From: Desertibacillus haloalkaliphilus
Lineage (GTDB): Bacteria > Bacillota > Bacilli > Bacillales > KJ1-10-99
DNA: 64,000 bases
Assembly (NCBI RefSeq): GCF_019039105.1
Contig: NZ_JAHPIV010000004.1
Location: forward strand, 124,001-188,000
Direction of reading: 5' to 3'
Shown here: positions 17,073-26,521 of the stretch, one piece after another
Layout: each line of letters starts with the position of its first letter
Numbering within the stretch: the stretch's first letter is position 1
Notes under the pieces: model-generated
Database searches by the model: none
Told to the model about the DNA's origin: nothing
What the model saw: only the letters and a program-made list of their open reading frames with translations
Position numbers and translations under genes: made by a program

Positions 17073-18242
17073 ATGAACAAAAAAGACATTGCTCACATTC
17101 GCCGACAATTCAAAGTAGAAAATGATTTACTAAAGATCAACGACATGTTTAATGTATACATAATGAAAGAATCATCTGATATTTATCACCATCAAAGCCA
17201 ACCCTTTGAAATGTTAGACCAAGATCAACAGGAGTTATTTATGAATAATTTCAAAAAGCTACTAGGTGGTCAATTGGATGAGAAGTTGTTTGAATTAAAG
17301 TTTCAACATGATGCGGAAAATAATAGCCAGCTTATTTTGCACCAAGGGTTATTAAGTAATGATGTAGACGCCTGGAAGGAACAAATGCTCCGTATTGTAG
17401 AAAAAATGTTAGAAAACCAACAATATGAGATGGATATTGTCGTAACCTTTATTCGAGGTGAATACTACAGGCCGATGAAAGCCCAAAGTGCTGAATCCGA
17501 AGAGAGTGACCGGGATAAGGTCTATTCACATTCGTTTATCTTATGTAGTATTAATAAAACCCAAGACCCCAAAAAAGAGCTGTTGTTTGATTATATCGAG
17601 AAAGAATTTAAATATAATATCGTCGTCGACCCGATCATCAACCTCACTGCTCCTATGGGAGGATTTTTATTCCCTTGTATTACTGACAATGCTTCGGATG
17701 TTAATCACATTCTCTATTCAGCCGGAAAGGCACATGAGCCTGACCATCGATTCATTGAGGAAGTATTAAATGGTGAAGAAACGATGACTGCAATGGATGA
17801 CAAAATTGTTTTTGAGGAGATCGTAAAAGACGTAACTGGAAATCAACTAAACACATCGACTCTCTCTAATGTATACAAAGAAATTCACCGTGTCGTAGAA
17901 GAAAATGAAGAGGAAGAAGCACCAAAATTAGATTACAAAGACGTTGAACGTGTTTTAAAGGTGAGCGGAATTGAGGATATAAATACCGAAAAAGTAGAGA
18001 CGGCGTTTCAGAAAGTGATCGATGATGAAAAATATGAAATCAAAGCAAATAACATCGTACCAAAGTATACATCTAAATCGATTAAAATTGATACAAAAGT
18101 AGCCAAGGTTTCCATTAGCCCGCAGGATCTAGAATACGTAAAACAGATCACTTTTAACGGTAAACGTTACCTTATGATCGAAGTAGAAGAAGATACAGTC
18201 ATTGACGGCTTTACAATGCTTCCAGAAGCATTTGGTGAATAA
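17073..18242 (+). CDS. DUF4317 family protein
   Basis: 389-residue cytosolic protein without signal peptide or membrane segment, matching the DUF4317 family in its start (MNKKDIAHIRRQFKVENDLL) and length. The middle contains YIEKEFKYNIVVDPIINLTA and MGGFLFPCITDNASDVN. The C-terminal third is acidic and includes EENEEEEAPKLDYKDVERVL, followed by a small beta-rich end. The role of the family is unknown; it is found across Firmicutes, often in spore-formers. It stands alone on the plus strand with AGGAGTG before the ATG. I can say nothing about its mechanism. Confidence 0.85.
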   Translation: MNKKDIAHIRRQFKVENDLLKINDMFNVYIMKESSDIYHHQSQPFEMLDQDQQELFMNNFKKLLGGQLDEKLFELKFQHDAENNSQLILHQGLLSNDVDAWKEQMLRIVEKMLENQQYEMDIVVTFIRGEYYRPMKAQSAESEESDRDKVYSHSFILCSINKTQDPKKELLFDYIEKEFKYNIVVDPIINLTAPMGGFLFPCITDNASDVNHILYSAGKAHEPDHRFIEEVLNGEETMTAMDDKIVFEEIVKDVTGNQLNTSTLSNVYKEIHRVVEENEEEEAPKLDYKDVERVLKVSGIEDINTEKVETAFQKVIDDEKYEIKANNIVPKYTSKSIKIDTKVAKVSISPQDLEYVKQITFNGKRYLMIEVEEDTVIDGFTMLPEAFGE

Positions 18243-18311
18243 ACAGGCGGGTGCGAACGCTCGTTCTCAACCTTAAAGAATTAGACGAATGAATCGGAAT
18301 GACTTCTGTAG

Positions 18312-18473
18312 TCATTCCCGACTCTTCCCTTCAATGAGTAGACGCACAACCACTTGAAGGTCGCTGAAATTAATGTCTTCCCGATCTAAAAATAAAGATT
18401 GGGCTCCCTTACATGATTGAATGCGGGCTTGCTGGCGGGGATTGGAATGTTGACCAAAGTATCGTTGAACCAG
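18312..18473 (-). CDS. Small unrecognised coding-like frame (up to 53 residues), start uncertain
   Basis: An otherwise empty 300-base gap contains a minus-strand frame with protein-like composition: QRYFGQHSNPRQQARIQSCK near the N-terminus, then SLFLDREDINFSDLQVVVRL and LIEGKSRE at the end. There is no ATG, GTG or TTG; the frame can only begin at CTG 18473, shortly after a TAA, so the real start may have been lost. The stop codon lies in a 9-bp hairpin (18296-18318, GGAATGACT/AGTCATTCC). A TATAATATAC sequence upstream could be a minus-10 box. I do not recognise the family. Confidence 0.35.
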   Translation of the reverse strand: MVQRYFGQHSNPRQQARIQSCKGAQSLFLDREDINFSDLQVVVRLLIEGKSRE

Positions 18474-18545
18474 CCTTTAGGAACCAAGATGTATATTATA
18501 AGGTTCAACGAGTAGCGGATACCCTACCTTGCTTTTAACTTCATT

Positions 18546-18580
18546 AAAAAAGCGATCACCTATTACTAAGCAATCGCTTC
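18546..18580 (-). terminator. Terminator of the two small membrane protein genes
   Basis: Minus strand: AAGCGATTGCTTAGTAATAG then ATCGCTTTTTTAA. The AAGCGAT/ATCGCTT stem is followed by T6. It lies 16 bases beyond the stop at 18596. Confidence 0.75.
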
Positions 18581-18595
18581 CGTTACTAGAAAACA

Positions 18596-18796
18596 CTATT
18601 CACTTCTTTTCCTTTGGTCGATAACCTTAATTAACTCGCTAATTTTTTCGTTTCTTTCTTGGTCTAATTTTGTTTTGACATTCATGAACTTAATCACTCT
18701 TACCACAAAATAAATCCCAAAGACAATCAGTGCTAAATACAATATAATAGGTAAAAATGTTAACAGAACAAATACTCCATCGCTAGCGTTCATCAT
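18596..18796 (-). CDS. Small single-pass membrane protein of unknown function
   Basis: 66 residues. One strong hydrophobic segment (FVLLTFLPIILYLALIVFGI, about 9-28, extending to about 38) is followed by a charged, probably helical cytoplasmic tail (KTKLDQERNEKISELIKVID). It is likely anchored with the tail inside. It lies 29 bases downstream of another membrane protein gene and shares its terminator. This architecture, a single anchor plus short coiled tail, matches the broken small gene at 19374-19495. Function not recognised. Confidence 0.6.
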   Translation of the reverse strand: MMNASDGVFVLLTFLPIILYLALIVFGIYFVVRVIKFMNVKTKLDQERNEKISELIKVIDQRKRSE

Positions 18797-18825
18797 TTTA
18801 AATGCCCCCTATATGACTTATTCCA

Positions 18826-19341
18826 TTATTTGAGATGATTTTCTTCAATATTATCATTTACTGTTGTTATGCTATTCATAAAAGAATTCATGTCATAACT
18901 TATTGAAATATTTAAGCCCATTCCAAACTCACGAAGATGTTCTCGAAGCTCTAACAAGTGTTCTTTATCTTGTTCAGAAACCTCAGAAAAGCTATACAAC
19001 CTATCATTTGGATACCTAGTTCCTAAGAGAGTATAAAATTGATGGAGGGTGCGATGATCATTCCTTGAAAGAGTATTTAAATGTTCCCCAGTTTGCAGTC
19101 CGATCCACAAACCATCTATGACATCTCCTAACTTTGAAGTTACCAAATTAGGTTCAGACCAATCATTCTCCTGTTGATGTGCAATTAAACCTTCTAATTC
19201 AATAAGATTGTCTTGTACCTCTGTTAAAAAAATCTGTTCAGAGGCAAAATTGACCTTCATGTAGCCCCAAGTAATGGCGAGGACTAGCATTATATTTACA
19301 GCGATTGATATTCTATAAACGATCTTTTGTTTTTTAGTCAA
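18826..19341 (-). CDS. Hypothetical protein with one N-terminal membrane anchor
   Basis: 171 residues starting at TTG 19341 behind AGGAGTG. Basic N-terminus (TKKQKIVYR), a transmembrane helix at about 11-28 (ISIAVNIMLVLAITWGYMKV), then a helical, acidic domain that is probably outside the cell. No cysteine lipobox is present. It contains no motif I recognise. It is the promoter-proximal partner of the small membrane protein at 18596 and follows a decayed small gene at 19374-19495 on the same strand, so the three may once have formed one operon. Confidence 0.65.
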   Translation of the reverse strand: MTKKQKIVYRISIAVNIMLVLAITWGYMKVNFASEQIFLTEVQDNLIELEGLIAHQQENDWSEPNLVTSKLGDVIDGLWIGLQTGEHLNTLSRNDHRTLHQFYTLLGTRYPNDRLYSFSEVSEQDKEHLLELREHLREFGMGLNISISYDMNSFMNSITTVNDNIEENHLK

Positions 19342-19373
19342 GCTATCACTCCTATAAACATCGTGCTCTTCTA

Positions 19374-19495
19374 CTAGTTCTTTTCTTTTATTTCCTTCAA
19401 CAATTCAATGATTTCTTTATTTTGTTTGATTTCCTAATTTGAACTTCTATGGCTAGTAGTGTAATCACGATTACAAGTGCGATAATTAGTAGCAT
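19374..19495 (-). pseudogene. Frameshifted small membrane-anchored coiled peptide gene
   Basis: GGAGGGAATCGTT precedes ATG 19495. The first frame encodes a hydrophobic helix, LLIIALVIVITLLAIEVQIR. In the next frame the sequence continues sensibly as EIKQNKEIIELLKEIKEKN and stops at 19374-19376. Joining the two by a one-base shift gives a typical about 40-residue single-anchor protein with a Glu/Lys coil. Without the shift the frame ends after 32 residues (KSNKIKKSLNC). Either a recent frameshift or a base-call error. Confidence 0.5.
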
Positions 19496-19762
19496 AACGA
19501 TTCCCTCCACCTATTCTCAATCTTATCTTCTGTCTTTTGTAGCCTCTTCAATAACAAGTACTAGTCTTAAGAATTCAATTGTACCGAAACTCTTAACATA
19601 CATATTCTAACACAGATAACACATATATCCTCTCGATTATTTCAGAGCTCACGGACCATATGAGGTACTTATCAATTAGAGATTTTCGAACTGCTATGTC
19701 ACTGAAAGGTCTATGTCACAAGCATTCCTAGGCTAGTCATACTTGCTACTACTCAAAAAATA

Positions 19763-19804
19763 AAGGCACAGAAAATACAGTCATTACTGTATTTCCTGTG
19801 CCTT
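19763..19804 (-). terminator. Terminator after the catalase gene
   Basis: AAGGCACAGAAAATACAG and CTGTATTTCCTGTGCCTT form a near-perfect stem with a 6-base loop just past the catalase stop codon. On the minus strand it is followed by TTATTTTTTG. Confidence 0.8.
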
Positions 19805-19808
19805 AGTA

Positions 19809-21461
19809 TTAATATGGGTCAGCCTCGTGACTCTTCTTCACAGCATCTTTTGTAGCTTCATTAGCATCTAGTGATCCTTGACCATATTTCGATTGACCTG
19901 CTTCACGCCCCGGTACTGTGTTTTCCTTCTCCATATTCTCTATTTCTTTCATTTTCTGTTCGATTCCTTCCTTCACACGACGCCCATAATCTTCATCTGC
20001 TTGTGTGAAGTGATCAATCATCGCATCCTGTATTTTTTTATCACATACGGCAAGGGCTTCAGATAGATTATTGATCAGCTCTTCGCGCTCCCAATCTTCA
20101 AAGCTCCGGTATGTATCCCCCGCTTGTCCATAGTTATTCGGACGATCAATCGGTGCACTCATTGCTGCTGCATTATACGTTGGCTGGTGTGGTGGTTTAT
20201 TTTCTTTACTTGCTTCCTCATAACCTCCAAGCATCGATGGCTCATAGTTAATATGTGGATTATCTCCAAACTCTTCTTTATCATGAATTGCCATTTGGCC
20301 ACGATGTTGATTCGTGCGAACATCCGTTTTTGGTGCATTCACAGGTAACTTCAGATAGTTCGCACCAACACGGTAACGCTGTGTATCAGAGTAAGAGAAG
20401 GTACGACCTTGAAGCATTTTATCATCTGAGAAGTCCATCCCATCAACAAGAACCCCTGTTCCAAAGGCCGCTTGTTCAATCTCCGCATGGAAATCTTCTG
20501 GGTTGCGATCCAGAACCATGCGACCGACCGGTAGCCAAGGGAACTTATCCTCTGGCCACAGCTTTGTATCATCAAGAGGGTCAAAATCAAGTTCCGGATG
20601 ATAATCATCCTCCATAATTTGTACAAAGAGCTCCCATTCCGGATAATCTCCATTCTCAATCGCCTCATATAAATCTTGTGTTGCATGACCGACATTCTTC
20701 GCTTGAATCTCATCCGCCTCATCTTGTGTTAAATTACGAATCCCTTGCTTCGGCTCCCAGTGATACTTCACTAGTACAGCCTCGCCTTTATCATTTACCC
20801 ACTTATACGTATTTACACCAGAACCTTGCATGTGGCGGTATGTCGCTGGAATTCCCCATGGGGAGAATAGGAATGTAATCATATGTGTTGCTTCTGGTGT
20901 ACGAGATACGAAGTCAAACATCCGCTCAGGATTCGGCACGTTTGAAGCAGGATCCGGCTTAAATGCGTGAATCATATCAGGGAACTTCATCGCATCACGA
21001 ATAAAGAAAATTTTCAAGTTATTCCCAACCAGGTCCCAGTTACCTTCTTCTGTATAAATTTTTACCGCAAAGCCGCGTGGGTCACGAGCTGTCTCCGGAG
21101 AATCCTTCGCTCCTGCTACTGTGGAGAAACGAACCATTAACGGTGTTTTCTTTCCAGCACCCGAAAATACTTTAGCTCGAGTATACTTCTCTACAGGTTC
21201 GTCACCAACTTTTCCGTACGTTTCAAAATAGCCAAATGCTCCAGAACCTCTTGCGTGTACGACACGCTCTGGTACCTCTTCTCGATCAAAATGTGAAATT
21301 TTTTCTATAAAATGATAATTCTCAAGTGTCGCTGGTCCACGATCTCCAATCGTACGGATGTTTTGATTATCATGAACAGGTTGTCCTTGGCGTGTTGTCA
21401 GTGTTTCACGCTTCTTATCATCTCCATTTAAAGAAGCATTCATATCTTTTTTATCTGCCAA
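19809..21461 (-). CDS. Heme catalase
   Basis: Monofunctional catalase of 550 residues that dismutates hydrogen peroxide. The active-site histidine region [15 protein letters not shown], the distal asparagine region [20 protein letters not shown] and the proximal heme-ligand motif [17 protein letters not shown] (Tyr in SYSDTQ) are intact. The hydrophilic C-terminal tail (after about 490) is longer than in minimal KatA proteins, which recalls KatX-type spore catalases, though I would not assign it. The longest frame starts at 21530, but GGAGGG is spaced correctly for TTG 21461, giving a protein that begins [14 protein letters not shown]. Single-gene transcription unit. No PerR box was evident by eye. 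Confidence 0.9.
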   Translation of the reverse strand: MADKKDMNASLNGDDKKRETLTTRQGQPVHDNQNIRTIGDRGPATLENYHFIEKISHFDREEVPERVVHARGSGAFGYFETYGKVGDEPVEKYTRAKVFSGAGKKTPLMVRFSTVAGAKDSPETARDPRGFAVKIYTEEGNWDLVGNNLKIFFIRDAMKFPDMIHAFKPDPASNVPNPERMFDFVSRTPEATHMITFLFSPWGIPATYRHMQGSGVNTYKWVNDKGEAVLVKYHWEPKQGIRNLTQDEADEIQAKNVGHATQDLYEAIENGDYPEWELFVQIMEDDYHPELDFDPLDDTKLWPEDKFPWLPVGRMVLDRNPEDFHAEIEQAAFGTGVLVDGMDFSDDKMLQGRTFSYSDTQRYRVGANYLKLPVNAPKTDVRTNQHRGQMAIHDKEEFGDNPHINYEPSMLGGYEEASKENKPPHQPTYNAAAMSAPIDRPNNYGQAGDTYRSFEDWEREELINNLSEALAVCDKKIQDAMIDHFTQADEDYGRRVKEGIEQKMKEIENMEKENTVPGREAGQSKYGQGSLDANEATKDAVKKSHEADPY

Positions 21462-21996
21462 ACTAAAACCCTCCTCAAATTTCATTACAGCTATAACTTG
21501 CATCACATTAGAAATTTTATACAGCACCACACCCTAAATTTATCCAATCATTTAAAGACTAACCACCATAACAGTTCAATATTTTCTCGAATCACTATAA
21601 AAATAGCATTAAAAAATTCGAAGATCATGGATTTAGTTGTCATATTTGCTCTATCAATTGAACCAACGATTATCAATAGACATTGGCGCGTAAAACAATA
21701 AAAAAATCACAGCTGCACGAGGTTCTGTGATTCAATACATTTTCAATTGTTAATTCTATCCCCCGTTCGTTCAAAACTTGAGATTTGCGATATAATCTAT
21801 CACTCTAGGCGGTAATGATTACTAACTTCGAGATCTTCTATACAAAATTTAATCTTTTGGTAGTTAATGTTGCTGTACAAACGTCCTATACATTTGAGAT
21901 AATTTACTTTATGCTAAAATATATAATCTCTTTCACAAAACTAGTAACATTTAAAAATAACTTTAATCTTCTAATACTAGAAAGTAGGGGGATACC
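21462..21996. other. Divergent intergenic region between catalase and ctaB
   Basis: No supported gene. Frames at 21498-21701 and 21815-22003 lack ribosome-binding sites and family resemblance. The region holds the two divergent promoters; ATGCTAAAATATATAATCTC near 21909 may contain the ctaB minus-10. Confidence 0.4.
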
Positions 21997-22911
21997 TTGC
22001 TAAAAACAGAACAATTAACAAATACAGAACAACGCCCAAAACTAGATATCATTTCACAAACAATCAAAACTGGAATTATTAAATCTAATCTCATTACTAT
22101 GTTTGCTGGTATGACGTTAGCTATATTCACTTATGAAGTCAGTTTCATAGATAAACTACCTGACATGGTACTCGCAATTCTAGGCACTATACTTGTAATA
22201 GGTGCAGCTGGTGCCTTTAATAATTTATATGATCGAGATATTGACGCCATTATGGAGCGAACAAAAGTGAGACCAACTGTCACGGGAATGATTTCGTTTA
22301 AGACTGTCTTATGGCTTGCTATTTTAATGTCTATCCTTGGAATTTTTGCTCTTTCACTTACTACACCTCTAGCAGGCTTGCTTGGCTTTTTAGGTCTTTT
22401 CTTTTATATAGGACCTTATACGATGTGGAGTAAAAGAAGAACCATTTATAATACTGAAATCGGTAGTATCTCGGGTGCGATGCCCCCATTAATTGGTTGG
22501 GCAGCTATGTATCCCGACATTACACACCCTGCGATTATCGGACTTTTCATTGTTGCTGTGATATGGCAAATGCCACATTTTTACGCGATTGCGATCCGAA
22601 GAAACGATGAATATAAAGCAGCCAGTGTTCCGATGTTACCCGTCATCAAAGGTGTTAGACGAACATATATACAAACGAATGTTTATCTTGTGATTCTCAT
22701 TGCTATCAGTGTTTTATTTGGCACCTTAAGTCTAGGGCTTATGCTAGTAGCTTTACTCTTAAGTATAGCTTGGCTTATCTTAAGTATTTATGGCTATCAT
22801 AAAATGGTTGCAGAGAAATGGGCGAAGGCTATGTTTATCTATTCTCTCATTCACATGACAATCCTGTTTTCAACGGTCATCATTTACTCAATCATTGGAA
22901 TTTTATTTTAG
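21997..22911 (+). CDS. ctaB: Protoheme IX farnesyltransferase (heme O synthase)
   Basis: UbiA-family membrane prenyltransferase that attaches farnesyl to heme B, giving heme O for cytochrome oxidase. 304 residues with about eight to nine transmembrane helices. The two Asp-rich prenyl-diphosphate sites are visible: NNLYDRDIDAIMERTKVRP (about 75-93) and RRNDEYKAASVPMLP after the conserved HFYAIAIR. It starts at TTG 21997 behind AGTAGGGGG. It is alone here, not next to ctaA or the cytochrome oxidase genes, so it may be a second copy. A terminator follows at once. Confidence 0.93.
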   Translation: MLKTEQLTNTEQRPKLDIISQTIKTGIIKSNLITMFAGMTLAIFTYEVSFIDKLPDMVLAILGTILVIGAAGAFNNLYDRDIDAIMERTKVRPTVTGMISFKTVLWLAILMSILGIFALSLTTPLAGLLGFLGLFFYIGPYTMWSKRRTIYNTEIGSISGAMPPLIGWAAMYPDITHPAIIGLFIVAVIWQMPHFYAIAIRRNDEYKAASVPMLPVIKGVRRTYIQTNVYLVILIAISVLFGTLSLGLMLVALLLSIAWLILSIYGYHKMVAEKWAKAMFIYSLIHMTILFSTVIIYSIIGILF

Positions 22912-22956
22912 AAAAAGAACCAAGTGACACGCTTATATGTGTTGATTGGTTCTTTT
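22912..22956 (+). terminator. Bidirectional terminator between ctaB and the XRE gene
   Basis: AAAAAGAACCA and TGGTTCTTTT form the outer stem, with a further partial stem inside. It sits between two convergent stop codons and has T-runs on both strands. Confidence 0.85.
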
Positions 22957-22958
22957 CT

Positions 22959-23537
22959 TTAATTGGGTTTAGTGTATGTCATAACAAAATGTAATACTGT
23001 GACAGAATCCGTTGGGTTAATATAAGCATGTTCGACATCACCATTAAACTTTATAGCGTCATACTCATAAAGATGGTGATATTCATCTTGTATTTTAATT
23101 TTTAACTCGCCTTCCATCACAGTCACATATTCGATCACTCCTATTTGATGAGCTCCAGGTGAATATTCACTATTGGGCTCTAGAAAAGCCCGATGTATTT
23201 CAAATGAACCGTAATTTGAAGTGTCAAATATCGATTGCAACGTACAAGCTCCATTGGTACTTACCACATCATTCCCTTCGTTTTTCCGTGAAACTAGCAC
23301 TTCCTTATCTTCATTAAGTAATGTCGAAATTGGAATTGTAAGGCCGTTAGCTATTTTCCAAATCACAGATAATGATGGGTTTGCTTCTCCTCTTTCAATA
23401 TTTCCCAATGTTAGTTTACTTACTTCAGTGATGGTAGCTAGTTCCTGTAAACTCATCTTTCGATCATGCCTAATTCTTCTAAGTGTATCACCAACCTGTC
23501 GGGCTAATTTTTCTGCATCATTTGATTTGTTGACCAT
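22959..23537 (-). CDS. XRE-family regulator with C-terminal cupin sensor domain
   Basis: 192 residues. The N-terminal helix-turn-helix (about 14-66) reads RHDRKMSLQELATITEVSKL then TLGNIERGEANPSLSVIWKI. The C-terminal cupin (about 115-185) includes SPGAHQIGVIEYVTVMEGEL and the late KFNGDVEHAYIN. Such proteins often repress a divergent transporter or a catabolic gene in response to a small ligand. It is divergent from a DMT-type exporter at 23637 with a 99-base shared gap rich in ATAATAT/ATATTAT palindromes, so control of that exporter is the natural inference. Confidence 0.88.
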   Translation of the reverse strand: MVNKSNDAEKLARQVGDTLRRIRHDRKMSLQELATITEVSKLTLGNIERGEANPSLSVIWKIANGLTIPISTLLNEDKEVLVSRKNEGNDVVSTNGACTLQSIFDTSNYGSFEIHRAFLEPNSEYSPGAHQIGVIEYVTVMEGELKIKIQDEYHHLYEYDAIKFNGDVEHAYINPTDSVTVLHFVMTYTKPN

Positions 23538-23636
23538 GTCGCCAAACCTCCATATTCTTTTCTTCCCGTGGTATAATATAATAAACCATTAGTAAAATAT
23601 ATTATACTTTAATCAAATAACTAAAGGTGGTTTATC
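23538..23636. promoter_or_regulatory. Shared divergent promoter/operator of XRE-cupin gene and DMT exporter gene
   Basis: AT-rich 99-base gap. GGTATAATATAATAAACC and AAAATATATTATACTTT (about 23571-23615) form an interrupted inverted repeat around a central CATTAG and overlap likely minus-10 boxes on both strands. It is a probable binding site for the XRE protein. Confidence 0.4.
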
Positions 23637-24626
23637 ATGAAAGAAATATTAATTGGCATTTTAGCTTCTATGTTCTTTGCAGTCACATTTATTTTAAATC
23701 GTTCTATGGAGCTTTCAGGAGGAAGTTGGATATGGAGTTCATCCTTACGTTTCCTGTTTATGCTCCCTTTTCTATTGATCATTGTACTGTTACGGAACAA
23801 TTTAAAACAAGTCCTATATGAGATGCTGAAACATCCCTTTCAATGGTTATGCTGGAGCTTTGTTGGATTTGTGTTATTTTACGCCCCATTAACTTATGCT
23901 GCGATTTATGGACCTGGCTGGTTAGTAGCCGGCACATGGCAATTAACGATTGTTGCAGGTGTTTTACTCGGTCCTCTAATGTATAATACAATCCAAACGA
24001 AAGAAGGACAAATTAAAGTGAGAAATGAACTACAAACAAGAGCTCTACTGATTTCATTTCTCATATTATGTGGGGTTGCCCTTATCCAGTTTCAAAATGC
24101 TAATCATTTAACATGGTCTGAAGTTGCAGTTGGTGTGTTACCAGTTGTAATAGCAGCATTTGCTTACCCATTAGGTAACCGAAAAATGATGGAATTATGT
24201 GGCGGGAGGTTGGATACATTTCAAAGGGTATTAGGAATGACGTTAGCTAGTTTACCGTTTTGGTTCGCCATTAGCGCTTTTGGTTTTGTAACAGTCGGTG
24301 CTCCTTCAACAGATCAGCTGTTGCAAACATTTGTTGTAGCCATTTGTTCAGGCGTTATTGCAACAACATTATTCTTTATTTCAACGGATAGGGCTAAGGG
24401 AAATCAAGGAAAATTAGCTGCCGTAGAAGCAACACAGTCTACTCAAGTACTATTTGTGATGATAGGTGAAGTGTTTCTCCTATCAACTCCTTTACCAAAC
24501 GGATTAGCTGTCGTTGGACTTTTCATTATTATCCTAGGTATGTTTCTTCACAGCTACTCCACAAAAAACAAAAACAGTAAACTGAATACTATTCCATTAT
24601 ATAAAAGAGAACAACAGAAGCTTTAG
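23637..24626 (+). CDS. DMT-superfamily multidrug/metabolite exporter (EmrE-like)
   Basis: 329-residue integral membrane protein with about ten hydrophobic segments, beginning MKEILIGILASMFFAVTFIL. It contains YGPGWLVAGTWQLTIVAGVL and the C-terminal VEATQSTQVLFVMIGEVFLL, typical of the EmrE-like putative multidrug-resistance family (PF13536 type). AAAGGTGG precedes the ATG. Paired divergently with an XRE-cupin regulator. The substrate may be an amino acid derivative or toxic compound; sequence does not say. The short hydrophilic C-terminus is cytosolic. Confidence 0.88.
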   Translation: MKEILIGILASMFFAVTFILNRSMELSGGSWIWSSSLRFLFMLPFLLIIVLLRNNLKQVLYEMLKHPFQWLCWSFVGFVLFYAPLTYAAIYGPGWLVAGTWQLTIVAGVLLGPLMYNTIQTKEGQIKVRNELQTRALLISFLILCGVALIQFQNANHLTWSEVAVGVLPVVIAAFAYPLGNRKMMELCGGRLDTFQRVLGMTLASLPFWFAISAFGFVTVGAPSTDQLLQTFVVAICSGVIATTLFFISTDRAKGNQGKLAAVEATQSTQVLFVMIGEVFLLSTPLPNGLAVVGLFIIILGMFLHSYSTKNKNSKLNTIPLYKREQQKL

Positions 24627-24733
24627 CTTACGAAAGATGAATAATGTATAAATCGAAAACTAGGATGAACAGTGGTTTATCCTAGTTTTGCATCAATTTT
24701 TAAACAAATTTAGAACTATTGTTTACTATTAAT

Positions 24734-25381
24734 TTAAAGTAACCTGGGATTCATATTCAACGCAAAATAACCTATCGCCAAAATAATTCCAAAGCCTAGA
24801 ATACAATGCAAAAGAATCTGTTTCCAAAACAGTTCACCATCTCTATCTTTACGATAAACTTCCATTATTCTATATTGAACTTCGTCAACTTGCGGGGTGC
24901 TCCACCATCTTTTAAATGAGATTTTTATATTTTTTCTTTCTTCACCCAGGATTCCAGCCTCCACTTTAATTTTTGCTTTCCCCTCATAAAGATCAAATAT
25001 CGTTTCATCAGCTTGAAAATCTCCCTTAATTTCATAAGGAATGGAACGTTGAGTTAGCTCTTTATTCAATAAGGACACCACCGACTCTTTTGTCGTTTCA
25101 TAAATAGTTACTTCTTTACCATTAAAATAGAATCTAGAAAGCAAACCTACAACCAAAATCCCTATTACCACTCCATACATAATAAATGGATCAACACCTA
25201 AGCTTCCCACATAAAAAAATGGTACAATCGAAATCAAAAGCATGAGGACAAAGACTATTTTTGACTCTATCACTACCCCTCTTTGCTTCTGAATTCTATA
25301 AGCGGAATAAAAGAAATATAGTCCGAGTATGAATCCAGCACAAACTATAAATATAAATTGTAAATATAAATCATCACCCAT
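24734..25381 (-). CDS. Hypothetical four-helix membrane protein
   Basis: 215 residues. Three hydrophobic helices lie in the N-terminal half (about 8-26, 38-58 and 68-86), then a soluble alpha/beta region of about 95 residues (YETTKESVVSLLNKELTQRS, then IKVEAGILGEERKNIKISFK) and a final helix (ILLHCILGFGIILAIGYFAL). GAGGTGG lies 8 bases before the ATG. The single-gene unit has no recognisable neighbours in function. I do not recognise the family. Confidence 0.7.
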   Translation of the reverse strand: MGDDLYLQFIFIVCAGFILGLYFFYSAYRIQKQRGVVIESKIVFVLMLLISIVPFFYVGSLGVDPFIMYGVVIGILVVGLLSRFYFNGKEVTIYETTKESVVSLLNKELTQRSIPYEIKGDFQADETIFDLYEGKAKIKVEAGILGEERKNIKISFKRWWSTPQVDEVQYRIMEVYRKDRDGELFWKQILLHCILGFGIILAIGYFALNMNPRLL

Positions 25382-25728
25382 ACTACTGCCACCTCATTTT
25401 CCTATAGAAGGCAAAGGAACGTTTTTTGCTGTTCTCTCTGTACATTCCTTCACAATCATATACATATACTAACATAAATGACACAAACATCCTTTTGATA
25501 TATGATCATTCAATTTGAGTGGACTAAAATATAAATTAAAATTCAGCCGAGGGTCCACATAGAGTGGGAATCGGAACGCAAGAAAAAACACAGCTACTCA
25601 GTGTAGTGGCTGTGTTTTTTAGTAGGGTCAGTTTTAATGACAACTTAGATGCAGTTTTATTAAATCAAAATAGTAATCAACTTTTTCAAGATAGGAAGCT
25701 TATTGTTAAAATATAATTTGTATTTTAT
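25382..25728. other. Gene-free gap with an internal terminator-like hairpin
   Basis: No gene seen. At 25583-25618 AAAAAACACAGCTACT and AGTGGCTGTGTTTTTT form a near-perfect hairpin with T-runs on both strands, so it could end transcription in either direction. It is about 110 bases from the DUF1801 stop and about 160 bases upstream of the gene at 24734. Confidence 0.5.
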
Positions 25729-26100
25729 CTAATCTCGCCAAAAAGTCGTATATTCTGCTTTATCTCGAATATTAAATTCAATGATTTTCTCAAGCAAATC
25801 GTAATTTACTTGCTTATTCCATGCAATTCGAAACAAGCCTTTGGTAGCGCTGTAGCCAGCTTGTACAATATCATCAGCAAAATGCGCTATACCTACTTCT
25901 TCAGGTGAAACGCTCATATGATGCTTTGCTGTGGAGAAACCAATTATAAATGTGCCGTGATCAGAAAACATTGGCGTATTCCACTTTATATGCGGTTCCA
26001 AATGTGGGAATGTACGAGCAACCCATGACAATACACCCTCAGTTCGGTCGCGGTGATCTGGGTTTTCGATACCTGCTAAATACTTCGAAAAAATGTCCAT
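25729..26100 (-). CDS. DUF1801 / YdhG-like (iron-chaperone fold) protein
   Basis: 123-residue small cytosolic protein of the YdhG-like fold (DUF1801). Typical landmarks are [20 protein letters not shown] (about 32-51), [15 protein letters not shown], and the C-terminal [20 protein letters not shown] followed by [16 protein letters not shown]. The frame stays open to 26289, but AAAGGAG just before ATG 26100 and the family's usual N-terminus show the true start. Members are linked to iron handling (frataxin-like activity in Bacillus) or have unknown roles. Single gene. Confidence 0.85.
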   Translation of the reverse strand: MDIFSKYLAGIENPDHRDRTEGVLSWVARTFPHLEPHIKWNTPMFSDHGTFIIGFSTAKHHMSVSPEEVGIAHFADDIVQAGYSATKGLFRIAWNKQVNYDLLEKIIEFNIRDKAEYTTFWRD

Positions 26101-26521
26101 ATTATTCTCCTTTACTATTATGCTATCGTCACTAAAGTGTTGAGTATCTTTGCTCAACGTAGGATTTAAAACGCCAATGCCTTGTCTTGCTCTTGTACGA
26201 ATATACTTGTTACAATTATTTTTGTTTTCGCCCCCATTCGAATGATATTTGCTAAGTATGATGCCCTGACAACAATAGCTAAAAGACAATCCACATATTC
26301 GTCAGAAGTTCCTGGTTCGAATCTCTCGTAACACTTTAGTAGTATCTCGAAATCAAGTCCTTGATAAACCTGTCACTTACAAAAAAGCGACCGCACATGT
26401 TCTGCACTCGCTCCCGTTTACTATATTTCGTACTCGTATGTTTTTTTGTTGTTCCACTCACTAACCATTCGACGCTTAGGAGTTGCCTCCTTGGCCACTC
26501 CTTGTTTGACTTCATCCTATC

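Noticed and set aside
21462-21660. Search for a PerR or SigB site before catalase
   Set aside because: No TTATAATNATTATAA-like box or GTTTAA/GGGTAT pair good enough to report.
21815-22003. Open frame overlapping the start of ctaB
   Set aside because: No ribosome-binding site and AT-driven hydrophobic composition; ctaB starts properly at TTG 21997.
26300-26330. GGTTCGAATC resembling a tRNA T-loop
   Set aside because: No matching T-stem, acceptor stem or anticodon arm could be built around it on either strand.
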